Positions 44,741 through 56,202 of a stretch of DNA of 64,000 nt are shown here, piece by piece. This DNA comes from Tolypocladium sp. Sup5 PDA-1 (lineage: Eukaryota; Ascomycota; Sordariomycetes; Hypocreales; Ophiocordycipitaceae). Position 1 is the first letter of the stretch, and each line of letters opens with the position of its first letter. The stretch is from contig JPHH03000032.1 in assembly GCA_000750105.3 (NCBI GenBank), forward strand, positions 248,001 through 312,000, in the 5' to 3' direction. A program made the translations under genes and the position numbers. The notes below the pieces were generated by a model. It saw nothing but the letters and a program-made list of their open reading frames with translations. It had not been told where the DNA came from and did not search any database.

Positions 44741-47633
44741 AGTGCTGAGGCATGAAGGGGGGGGGGGGTTGCTGCCGTACGAAGCTTGGCATCCTGAAGA
44801 GTCATGAGGGTGTCCAAGCCTTGAACCCAGAGGGGACGGGTCTTGCGCCACTAGACACAGTTGCGTCTGTATAATAGAAATCGGAATGATAAGGTCACGA
44901 CGACTATCAGGCACGATGAGTTGTTGCGGTGGCGTCGGGTGAATGTGCCCCCACGTACAATAATCGGTACCGCAGCATCGCCGGGAGACGGCTCTATCTG
45001 CGTTCCGCACGCAGATGCGAATAGGCTTACTATCCGCCATGGCCAAGCGAGGTCGTGAATGGGCGGCGAGCGATAGATAACGTTCGTCCAACTGGGACCG
45101 GCGCCGCCGAGTTGGCGCGCGAGGAACGGCCCGCCGAGGCCAGATACCACCTTCTGCTTGATTGACTTTGACTTGACCGACAGAATCGGCGGCGGCCATG
45201 TCTCGGGTAAGAGTGCCATTATCGATTGCCGCATGCGGGATGCAGTACTGGCGGTGAGAGAGAGAGCAAGCACGGTGGAGGTACGCACGTGGTCTGGAGA
45301 ACGGCTGAGGTCGAGGTCCAAGGTAGGGAAGGGGAGAGTCGTGGGATGCATGAATGAGGTCAATGCGAGGCGGGTGGGATGCAGGAAGTGAGGTTTATTC
45401 GGGTACGGACTAGATGGATGGTGTGCCTTAGAGGGCAATGGAAGTTGATGATGCCTCTGTCCCCGCTTAACGTCTAGGACATATCTTAGAATGGCGGCAA
45501 TTACGCTTTAAGGGAAAGGTCGTCGGGAAAAAGACATTCTCTCTATCAAGAACCGGCGAATAAAAACAAGCTTTCCCGCGCCGGAGATCCCTCCGTCTCC
45601 CCTCCCGCTGTCGCTCTCCGGCCAGATGCCAGATGCCACCTCCGCCTCCGCGTCCGTGATCCAAAAAGACACATACGTAGCAGCGCAGTTCGCCTGGAAA
45701 ATTTCCGTAGGGAAAGAACTTGCATGCAGGAGGTACCTGAATAGCCCTGTCCAGTGAATCTGGCATGCGCACGCGCTGATGAGGTCCGTGGATTATTTCT
45801 GCCATGGCTGCAGTTGTCAGAGCTGGGCCAGGGGGGGGGGAAGGCCGGAACCCCACGTGCGGGATGCCTTGGCTGCGATTGTATCTCCCCGTCTTCACTG
45901 TGACGAGTGCCCGGCTACCACCACGGGTATGGCTACAATTGCCTAGCACGGAAGAGCCATATGGATCTTATGCAGCAGCAGAGGGAGGAGCGTGGTTTAT
46001 GCCGTCCAACACCGCCCGATGCCGCGCCCGTAGGCTTCCCAGGGTTGGCTGACCCTGTCCGTTTCTGAGACCTCCTCGGCGGCGACGACAATTCATCGTC
46101 AGTTCGGTCTCGCTGCACAAACCTGGCCTGTGGACGGGCTGTGCTGGCTTGCACTGCGGTCGACGATAGCTGCAGCTGCCATCGCAAGGCGACGATCAGG
46201 TCGCTCCGGTAAGGGGGAAATCGCCACTGGCTGCGTCACTGACGGCGCGGGAGCCCCCTCTCTCCCCTCGTTGGGTCTGGAGTCGTCCATTATCGACAAC
46301 CCCACCGCTGGACACGCAGATAACGCGACCTTGGCTCGACTCTTCACCTTGGACCTCACGACGACGGCAGCAACCTGTCTTTCCGCTGCCATCAGCATCG
46401 TTACTCCTCTCTTCCCGGTGCCCCGTCTGGCAAGACTCTGTTCTCGACAGCGAGTCTCTTGTCCTTCCTTCTTCCTTGTTGCACCCGCCGTCGACGTCTG
46501 ATATCATACTCAACCCCCTTCACCTACTCCGTCGCGGCCTTATAGAATACATACCTGCAGGTGAGATATCTCTTTCTCTTATGTTCTCTGTCTTGTAATA
46601 TGCCCGTCACCATCCTCTCCCCGTCCGCTCATACACTGCTGGCACCCGTCATCGACCGCCTGTGACATCCCGTCTCCGGCCTCTCCGTCTCCGAGTCATT
46701 CACGAACATCTCGTCCTCATCCGTCCACGTGCCTACGCAGCGCTGCACCGCCGTCGGGTGACGTCGCCGCGCAAGTGTCGGGTGTACATATGCTGCGATG
46801 CAGGCTGCAAACGCCACCCGCGACCTCACCTACATATGGCTGCGACGAGCAGCCAGACCTCTGGCCACACCGCCTTGGGACCACAGTCGGCTCCGTCCTG
46901 ATGCCCGCGAGAGGGGAGAGAGAGAGAGAGCGAGTGGCAGGACGATATAAAAAGAACTGGAACCGGGCGTCGCAGCGGCAACTACTCGTCAAGCCCAGCA
47001 ACAACTTTATATGGGGACGCTTCGGCACCTCCGGTTCTTTGTCGCGGGCGGGCGCCTGGGAGCCGGAGCCGGAGCGAGACGAGGACGAGATGCAGTGCAG
47101 CAAGGCGAGAAGAGCCTCTTCTCTCTGTCTGTTTCTTTCCGTCTCTCTTCTGTTCTCGTCTCTCCCCTCGTCCCCCCTCGCAGCACGACATCGATCGCAC
47201 CCGCAGCACAGCGCTCCACCTCCCCCATCGCTCCGCTGCCATCCCCCGATCCATCGGGCCTCCACCACCCGTCACTGCCACTGCCACTGCCACGGGCTGC
47301 CGCTCCACTGCCAGAGGCGCCTCCAAACCACGCTGAATTTCTCATCCCGCTTCGGCCAGCAGCCTTCAGCTTCCCCTCCTCCATCACGTCTCCTCATTCT
47401 TCCCTCTGCATCCGTCCTCGCCCCCTCAGCGCACGCCCGTCCACCGTCGACGACATTTCGCGCGCTTGCTTGCTTGCTGCTCGTCCATTTCGTTTCTAAA
47501 GCTAATACTTGTTGCGCTACCTTTTGTCCAGCCCGCTGCCGCGTACCCCCGTCATAATATCTATTCCTCGGCTTCATTGCCGCCACCCTCGATCCATCGA
47601 TCCATTTGTCTCTGCGCGGCCTGTTGCGATGCC
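44741..47633. promoter_or_regulatory. intergenic region upstream of the Pho80-like cyclin
   Basis: 2.9 kb with no recognised gene. A run of 12 G lies at 44757-44768. On the plus strand, pyrimidine-rich tracts at about 47110-47190 and 47340-47420 precede the cyclin ATG and fit a promoter or long 5' leader, which may contain an intron. Confidence 0.45.
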
Positions 47634-49317
47634 ATGGCAGCTGTAATCGGCGACTTCGTCTCTGATCTGTCCCGCTTTCATAACATGATTGTGAACCCCG
47701 CGTCTCTGCAGAACCAACATCAGCACCAGCACCAGCACCCCCAGCATCAACACCAACACCACAACTCGTCGTCGTCGCCGCGCCAGCAACGGTCGCACTC
47801 GCGCTCCTCGCAGACGCACGACGACGCCTCCTCGCCCCGTCGTTCAGCCAGCCGCCCGCGGCCAACGGCTGCTGCAGCGACGCCGCGCTCCCAGCGACGA
47901 GACGCCGCCGATAAACAAGCAGCCGACGCCGACGCCGACGCCGACGCAGACGCAGACGCAGACGCCCAAGACGAAGCAGCCGCAACCACGACGCACAGGC
48001 GGGCCCACGAGCCGTCCGCTGGCGGCGCCTCGCGGATCCCCTCGCCGCCGCCCTCGTCGTCGCCTACTGTCGCTACCGGCCCCTCCCCAGCCGACGATGC
48101 AAAGAGCGCATCCATGGCCTCCAACCTGTCCGCTGCTCAGCGCCTCTCGGCCATGAGCGCGCCCACGACGCGGCAGCAGCCGTCGCCGCCCGCCGACGAC
48201 TTGCAAATACACAACCCCTCCGACGCGACCACGACGCGGCAGAATCTAGAGCAGCAGCAGCAGCAGACCGTCGTGCACGTGCGCGACCTCGCCCACATCC
48301 AGACCCTGGCCAGCACCCACATCCTGGGCGGGAGCGGCTCCGGCACCGCGGCCGACTCGCAGACCAAATACGAGATCAGCGGCATGCCCATCGGCGACAT
48401 CATCGAGATGGTCGCCGCTCTCCTCACCAAGATTACCACCACCAACGACCTGCAGCACGATGCCATGCAGCGCAACGTCGCCCACCAGCAGCAGGCAAAC
48501 CAGAACAGCGAGGCCCCCGGCGGTTCCCAGATGAGCCCCCTGAGCCACTCTGTGCTCGCGTTCCATGGCAAGAATGTCCCTGCCATCACCATCCTGAGCT
48601 ACCTCTCCCGCATACACAAGTACTGTCCCACCACCTATGAGGTCTTTCTGAGCCTGCTGGTCTACTTTGACCGCATGACGGAGCGCGTCAACGACATGGT
48701 CATGAAGAGCGAGGAGGTGAGGAGGCGGTCATCGACGTCTCGGCCGCTGTCGCATCAAATTGCGCCTCAGCACGACACGACGATGCGCGACCACGGTCAC
48801 GTGGCGCAAGATTTCGACGAGAGCGATTCAGACCTCGCCGATGACGACGACGAAGACGACGACGACGACGAGATGGTGGACTCGCCCAGTGCGCCCACAC
48901 GCCAGGATAGTGCCCGGATCGTTACTATGCCCAGCGATCAGCCGCCCGTCGTCGGCCCTGCGACGTACTTTGTCGTGGACAGCTTCAACATACACAGATT
49001 AATCATCGCCGGCGTCACCTGCGCGAGCAAGTTCTTCTCCGACGTCTTTTACACCAATTCGAGATACGCCAAGGTATGCATGCTTCCCCAACCGACTCTT
49101 GTTTGCCTGTGCATTGATGTGCTGACTTGATGCCTCACAATAGGTCGGAGGGCTTCCCCTTGCGGAGCTCAACCACCTCGAGATCCAGTTTCTCGTCCTC
49201 AACGACTTTCGTCTCGCCGTGCCCGTGGAAGTCCTCGAGGCGTACGCGACCATGCTGGTGGAGTTTTACGCGCGCGAGGTGATTGCGCAAAATGCAGCCC
49301 CAGGGCCAGGGGCATAG
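47634..49317 (+). CDS. Pho80/PREG-like cyclin (Pho85 cyclin family)
   Basis: Two exons (47634-49073 and 49144-49317) join to 537 aa. The start at 47634 is in a strong context (GCCATGG). The upstream in-frame codons read through leader DNA. The N-terminal 250 residues are disordered, with Gln/His runs and an Asp-Ala repeat. The cyclin box starts about residue 300 (PLSHSVLAFHGKNVPAITI, then YLSRIHKYCPTTYEVFLSLLVYFDRM). It is split by an acidic, low-complexity insert of roughly 75 residues, then continues with NIHRLIIAGVTCASKFFSD, YTNSRYAKVGG and ELNHLEIQFL. These are Pho80-type cyclin signatures. In yeast and Neurospora such cyclins bind the Pho85/PGOV kinase and repress phosphate-starvation genes by acting on the Pho4/NUC-1 factor. 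Other Pcl cyclins are possible. Confidence 0.9.
47924..47970 (+). repeat. GACGCC hexanucleotide repeat (Asp-Ala)n
   Basis: About seven to eight units of GACGCC/GACGCA encode alternating Asp-Ala in the disordered N-terminus of the Pho80-like cyclin. It is in frame and probably length-variable. Confidence 0.85.
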
Positions 49318-50929
49318 GTCTGGCATCCGAGGCGACGGCCAAGGACTGAAGACTATGCACCGGGTGTTGAGAAGCCGACAACCAGCTATTCCAGAGAACG
49401 CCCGCGAATTTTGCTTGGTCGCCAAAAACGGCCGAGTCCAATAGATGGCGGCTTGGATGAACAGATGGCACAACTATCCGCCAAACTCGTGGTAGAAAGG
49501 AGGTGGCGCATCGTGCTCTGCTCATCTGAGGAAGACGCAGGTGGTTGAGCATCCATTCCCCTGGAGACGGGGGCAACGGGATGTCAACCCTGTACGAGTC
49601 GAAGGCGAGGCGGGGCCCACGCAGAGTAAGACGAAATCTGTCCGGGCCCCCGAGTAATGACACGAAGAGGGCGAGTCGAACGTGGCGTGTTTGGCTAGAC
49701 AAAGAGGAGCTCCCACATGGCAGCACGGGGAAGACGCAGCTTTGTGTCGAGGGAACAAGACTCATTGTACCGGCGCTGGGGGGTGGGGGATTTGTTGTTG
49801 CTGGTGCTGGTGCGCAGTGCCGTGCGTCTGGGGAAGAGAAGACGGGGTGACGATATATAGATTTTTATGACAAGCAATCACGGGGAGTGTAATGAATCAA
49901 GCGCATGACTAGACTCGTCGACGCTCTTGCTTTGCGTGACTGATATGTCTAATCAGTTGTACTACGTCTCGCCAGTGCCATCGCACGGCCACACGCCTTT
50001 GCAGGAACCGTATCTCGAGCAAGCCGTATATACAAGCCCCGGAGTAGACCACATGCACCTGTTCGTCGCCGTCGTAGAGCGGCAATTCTGTACCCTGTTG
50101 TGTGCGCTACCCAAGGTTGTGTTGCCCGAACGTTGAGGGATTACGACTGGTCGGTATGAGAAAGGGGGCTTGATGCTCGGCAGCCGTGACTAAAGGGGTG
50201 GTAATCTTTCCGAAAGGCGACGATTACAACGCGTGTGGGACTAGAGAATAGATGACAGCTGGGCGTCCATCAGTCCAAGTTGCCTGCCTATTGTTTGATA
50301 CGTGGGGTTCGGCAGTTCGCCTGGCAGTTTCCATACAGCCAACTGTACTCTCGCAAAGCTCAGTCTTCTTGCCACAGCATACCTGCTCCCACGCAAATAG
50401 CATGCTCAATTACCAGTTGTCCAAGTCATGACTCGCAACTACACACCCCCTGCCAGGACACAGGCAGTCCCTCAAACGATCGCCAACACATCCATCACCA
50501 CACTCCTCTTTCCCGTTCCAAAATGCAAGTCGCGTGTGCCGCCATGAAATCCTTACCCAAAACCGATCCCACTAGAAGTCGGGGCACAGTCATCCGTTGC
50601 CCCAACTCCAACCCCTTTCCCCGTCCGATCCATGCAAAGCGGCAGCAGGACTTGCGTGCCTGCCTGTCGGTTGTTGAAAAGCAGAGAAAAACACCAATAT
50701 GCAATCATCACGTCGTTACGCCGTCTCCTAGTAAACCAATCGGTACAGTAGATGCCATCATGCCTCGTAGTGGTGCGCAACGCCAGATCCAATGCAAAGC
50801 GTGCAGGGACTCCAGGGCTGATGTGTATATGATGGCGGCCCCTTTGTACGTCGTCATGAAAGGAAGGGGCGGCCGTCAAATATATGCAGAAGAAGCGGGA
50901 AAACTGGAGTGAAAAGTAAAAGGGTTCCG
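49318..50929. terminator. convergent 3' region between cyclin and ADC-like gene
   Basis: 1.6 kb between converging genes. No coding family was recognised. Confidence 0.35.
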
Positions 50930-52056
50930 TTACAGATTCGCTTTCGACTTGGGCGCCGGCCAAATGTCCTTGGGAAAATCGAAGCTCAGGTCGGCATTCT
51001 CCATCTTCATGCCGAGCTGCCAGCGGCCGAGCCCAGGCCAAAAGTTCTCGTGCTCGCCGACAACCTCGCCTGTCTCGTCGCGCTGCGAGATGTCGAACCA
51101 GCCGACGCGCGTGGTGCGGCTGTACTGCTTGGGGACGACGGAGCACCAGTTCTCCGTGCTGGGAAGCTCGCCCTGGCTGCCCTTGCCCTGGGGCAGCGGA
51201 GGCATGACGAGGGTGGTGTCGAAGCCGAGGTAGTTGACCCAGCGGGTGGCAAAGGGGAACGACGGCGCGTACGACATGGGCGTGAACGAGGCCTGGAACC
51301 AGGGGACGGTGCTGGGCGCCGACTCGGTGACGTCTCCGGTGGTGTCATGGGGGTAGACCTTGACGGAGACGGAGTCGTTGGGGCCAAAGTCCCAGTCGAA
51401 CTTGGCGAGGTGCTTGGGGCAGTTCCAGTCTAGGCCGGTTAGTCAAGGTACCATGTGTGGGGGTTGTGTGTGTAGTCGGGCGGGATAGTGGACTTGAACG
51501 TAACAAGAAGAAGAGGAAACATACTCATCCGGCCATTGAAGCAAGTGTGCTTCTGGGAAACGTATATGCGAGAGATGCGCGGGTTGCGCCCCACCTCCGG
51601 GCGGCCGTCCGGGCCGTCGCGGGACCAATCGTAGGAACCGGGCACGACCAACAACTCGTCGTACGGACCGACAGGGGAGTCGCGGTATCGGATAATCTGG
51701 ATCATGCCGAGGCCCCCAACCGCCCGGCTCCCCGGCGGATGCGCGAACTCGGTTCCGGCCTCGAGCGGCGAGTAGGTGTGGTCGTCGCGGAGGTTCTGGG
51801 CGGAGGCCCCCGAGGTCCAGAAGGAGATGCAGTAGACATCACCTTGGAGCCGCCATGGCGGGGGGACGTGTTCGATGGGCTCTGGCGTAGACGAGACGGT
51901 GGTTTTGGCAGAGGGCCGTTGGCCCTTGTCAGTCGGAAGGGACACGGACGATGCGCTCGCCTTGTTCCTCTTGGCCGGGGCGGCGGCGGCGGCGGCGGCG
52001 GCGTCTTTCCGAGAAACAGCACTTGCGGCGGCGGTCGTGGTCGTTGTGGTAGCCAT
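50930..52056 (-). CDS. acetoacetate-decarboxylase-like beta-barrel protein, function unknown
   Basis: Two exons (52056-51525, 51429-50930) join in frame to 343 aa. From residue about 60 (PPPWRLQGDVYCISFWTS) the protein matches a fungal family I assign to the acetoacetate decarboxylase fold: LGMIQIIRYRDSPVGPYDELLVVPG, ISRIYVSQKHTCFNGR, then NWNCPKHLAKFDWDFG. I do not see the canonical catalytic Lys motif, so enzymatic activity is doubtful. The N-terminus is low in complexity with Thr and Ala runs. No signal peptide or membrane helix is evident. The start at 52056 fits better than an in-frame Met at 52194, which would add a Pro-rich leader without homology. Fold assignment is from memory of motifs and is moderately sure. 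Confidence 0.75.
51978..52005 (-). repeat. GCG/CGC trinucleotide run (poly-Ala)
   Basis: An uninterrupted GGC/GCG run codes for eight Ala in the N-terminal tail of the ADC-like protein. Confidence 0.85.
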
Positions 52057-55000
52057 GGGGATTGCGCAACATGGAGCAACTGCTGGCTTGCTGCAGCGGA
52101 TGGGTGCGGCACAGTGGATTGGGGGCGAGGGGAGGCGGAGGGCACGATATGTATATGAATGGGCCGGCGGCGGAAGTCGAGGATCAAGGATCAAGAAACG
52201 AACGGATAAAGCAAGAGCCAGTTCGCGCGCGGATCCTCGGTGGCCCCCCTCGGGCTTCGGGGCCCATTGGGGCCAAGACGTGGCGGCGGCGGTGGTGGTG
52301 AGTGACGGACGGACGACTGCTAGTCATCGTGCAAGTCGGTAGGTAATTACTGGATGTACGGACTACTAGGCGTACTTCGTAAAGACGGTGGGTTGTCCCG
52401 CAGGTCCGGCTCAGGGAGAGCTGACGACAATTCCCGGCATGGATGGTGGTGACAGACCCGCCCTGCAAATGATGGACTACTCGCAAGGCCCTGTGTTTTG
52501 GGGGTGGACCAAGGGCCCGGGGCCCAAGGACGTGGCTAGCCCGCGATTAGGAGCATCATGGCGAGCATGGATGCCAGGAATGGGATGGAGCCGGTGGAAA
52601 GGAGGGAGGGAGGGATGCATCATGGATGGGCATGGATGGTGGATGGAAGGATGGCGTGTAAGAAGCGACGATAGGGCGGGCTGGCTGTGCGTGCAAGGCC
52701 GGTTCTCTTTGGGGATATAATATTGGGACTTGTGTACGGACGACTCCGTACTCGCACGTATTCATAGTCCGTACTCCGACCTGGGCCACTCGACCACTCG
52801 CAGACGGACAGCGAAATCATAAATGACACTCATCATTCAACCAGGATCCTGGGAGAGGCTTGCGAGTTGCCTGCGCTCTCTCTCGCAGACGCGGAGCCGA
52901 GGCCACTAGCGCCTCGACCAAGGCACTGCAGTCTATGCGACGGGGTGCCACGAGTTGCTGGCGTCTTTTTTTGCTGGGGCTCAGAGGACGCTGAGAAAGA
53001 CTCGGAGGGATTGAAGAGAGATGGGGGGAGGGAGTCTTGGCTCTGGTTAGCCGACCCAGCCGGGGACGGGGCTTCCCCGAGCGAGGCAGCGAGCGGCAGA
53101 CGAGGACGGATGTGGACGGTTGAGAGACTCGAGCAGATGTCGAGGCCCCTTTGGAGGCCGAGCATATATGATAAGAGGATGGCCGTCTGAGAGAGGGATA
53201 CAGAGCGGAAGAGAGACGGGATGGCGCGAAGCGGGGACGCAAACGACTCAGATCTCTCGCTGCCCACGTTGCCACCACCCTCGATGCAGCCTATTACCTA
53301 CTCGTATGTATTATGCCCGGCCCCTCATCCATGTCCTCGACCCTCGGTTGCCGCAATTGGTGGACGCCCCCTCCGTTCGCGACGCCGCCCAGCAGAAGTA
53401 TCCGTAGTAGTGTCCAGGCTCGTCAAGGCAGCAAATGGAAGCTGGAGAGTGGATCGGATGGTGTACAGACGCAGGGTTTTGCGCTCCAGCTGGGACAGTC
53501 ATCAGAGGACGTTGAGGTTTTTGGGTTGCTGACGAATTGCCCGCCTCGGCGCTGGGAGCTGAAGCTGAAGCTGGCAGGCGCGCCCACGCTCGCTGCGCCG
53601 CCGCGCGTTCCACGTGGAAGTCGAGCCAGGCCATTGGAAACGAAACGCCAGCGCGCGCACACCGGCGAGCGGCTGCATCCTCTCCACGGGCCTCTCCTAC
53701 GTATTGCAAGGTACTCTTTCGTCATCGAATACGGACTACGGACTACCGATACTCGCCTCGCCAAGCACGGGCGCAAACTCAAAGGCAAGTCCATTTATAC
53801 TTCAATGCTTTTCACAACCGGCCCTCTCCGTCTGTCTGTCTGTCGTCTGTCACACGCCCCAATACCAAGCTTTATCTCCCCTCAGCCCCCCTGGCTGGGG
53901 ATCTTCCCTCGCGCCATTGCCTAGAGCAGCAGGAGGAATCGGCACCGAAACGGCCCAGAAGCCCAGGTGGAAGAGCAATCGAAGGACTGGCGGCCTGTCA
54001 CTTTCGGTCGCGCTGCGGCGTAATAATACGGCATGCTGGCTAGTCGCATGGCAGGGCAGGGCGTGGCAGGCAAGGGTGGGATGAACCTGGACTCAAACTG
54101 AACTACGGACTACTCCGTACGGAGTACGGACTATCAAATAGACAGACAGGATGAGGCGAACATGAACGTGCTGAGTCCCCCCCCCCCCCGGACAACTGAC
54201 ACTGACGGAGCCGGCGGCAGCGCTTCCTTTCTTGCATCGATATCCTTGCATGGCATGGCATGGCATGGCACAACTACATGCCCGTACCGAGGCCGTGCAC
54301 AAGAGGGTTTGTGCAACGGCGGGCTCGGTTCGGCTTGCAACGTCCATTTACAACTCTGCGACTTTTGCCCCTTACCATCCATTCGCCCGCTGCAACACCA
54401 ACCCGCCAACGCGAGCAAAGGGAAACTCAATGGCTGTTGCCATTGTGTCATGGCCACCTCGGCTTCCAAGGGACACCCGCAGTGGGAATGGCGGGTAACC
54501 TGGAACTCTGTTGGCCCTAACGTCCTCCAGCAAGCGCTCAAGCGCCCTGGACCCAAACACCGCTCCCAGCCCGCTGGAAAGTCCGTGGCACCCCCAGTTT
54601 GGTTTGGGCTGGCGGCTTGAGCGGCAATTGGTCAAGGGCCCGGGCCAGCCTCCAGGGCAGTGGCTTGGCTGCTGGATATGGCTGGCCGATATTATCAATC
54701 GGCTGGCCGACGTCGACGTCGACGTTCCCGGCTGGCAAGTAATAACTATGTACATACCTAAAACAGGCTATCACTGCGATATGCCCTGTCTTCAGGATTT
54801 ATGAAAGTGCTACGGATATGCTCCGCAGCTTAAGAGATTGTTCAACTCCCTCACTTACAAAGTTACGGTACTTCGTAGAGCACCACAACTAACAAATCCC
54901 CCCCTCAGCTGTCACCCTTCAACCTGCATAACCTCGGCGGCCCATCAACGCGACCCAATGCGGTCTGCTGATCACGCATCTCATGAACATTCACCTCGGC

Positions 55001-56202
55001 GTACTCCGTACATACATGACGCCCCCAGATCAACCGTCCATTTTCATCCCCCCTTCTCTCCCACACATGCGTGGCATCAAATCGCGACGCTGCCCACGCC
55101 TGCACAACCCCCGCCATCTCCATGCAACCCTCGCTCGCTGCCACGCTGTCACCGCTCTCCCCCCGCCCGGATCGTGTTTCCTTTTATTCGCACATGCATA
55201 CTATTCGAGCAAGCGTTATGAGCAAGGAGTTCGCCAAGGGTTCTCCGTAGTTGGTGCTGCTCCTCTTCGCTTTGACCCGCTACCGCCGCAACACCACACT
55301 ACTCTCTATGCATACTCTGCGAAGTACGAAGTACGTACACCCGTAGGCCGGCGGCCCGGAGGATTGGCATCCCACGGCATGGAAATCATCCGATCGATCG
55401 GCATCAAGCAGCAAGCAGCAAGTGGAGAGGAGGGGTCCGCTCGTGGCGAAACCCCCTTCTGCACCTATGTCCTGCTTCGAAATTAGACACAGACAAGCAG
55501 CAAAACACCACCAACGATGGAACGAAACCCCCAAAAGACCCTCCGATGCCCTTACCCCACACCGGACTCCCGGAGCGTCCCAATATCCCGGCCGAATTTG
55601 TCTCGTCCCCCCGGACTTTTTATTCCCAGCATAATGTCCGTCCGTGGTCCCTGTTCATTAGGCACCATTCCCAGTTGCCGGTGCCACTGATGGTTTCTGC
55701 TTCTCTTCATCCGCCCGTCATATGCATAGCTGTGGTTGCTTGGTGCTCTGATGCAAGGCCATCTAGGTCTGCTACACGGATGGGACACCACTGCTCGACT
55801 GGACATGACAAATCGGCCATCGGCCTACTACCCGCCCCAACACCCTCGGTCGACTCCCGATATCGCATGTTGCTGGCTCGGCACATTGATACACTCGTTT
55901 CCAGTCCCAATGGGCTGGATACCAGAGTTACCTGGGAAAATGCCGTTGCAAGATGCCGCAACACTTCCACACATATTGACCTGGGCCAACATCAAGACCA
56001 AACCCTGGGCGACATGTTCTCGCATGACGCTCTCTCGGTGTACGGATACATGTCTCTGCGGCCAATTACCCTCCATCTCGCAAGCAAGTAAACCATATGG
56101 TTGCACAAACATTCTGAGACCAGGCCCAAATCTCTCAAAAACGACAAGGTGCAACCCATCCATCCCGTCCCAGTCGCCTTCCGTTCTGATCACACTCTCT
56201 CA
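52057..56202. other. 4.1 kb gene-free region
   Basis: This region holds the ADC-like gene's promoter and the tyrosinase 3' end. No coding family was recognised. It contains a C run at 54177-54189, a GGCAT repeat near 54248-54270, and several copies of the TACTCCGTA/TACGGAGTA motif (see separate entry). Confidence 0.45.
54111..54126. repeat. perfect 16-bp palindrome of the TACTCCGTACGGAGTA motif
   Basis: The sequence equals its own reverse complement. Half-copies (TACTCCGTA or TACGGAGTA) occur at 19575, 31311, 38328, 54992 and 61849, all between genes. Confidence 0.9.
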
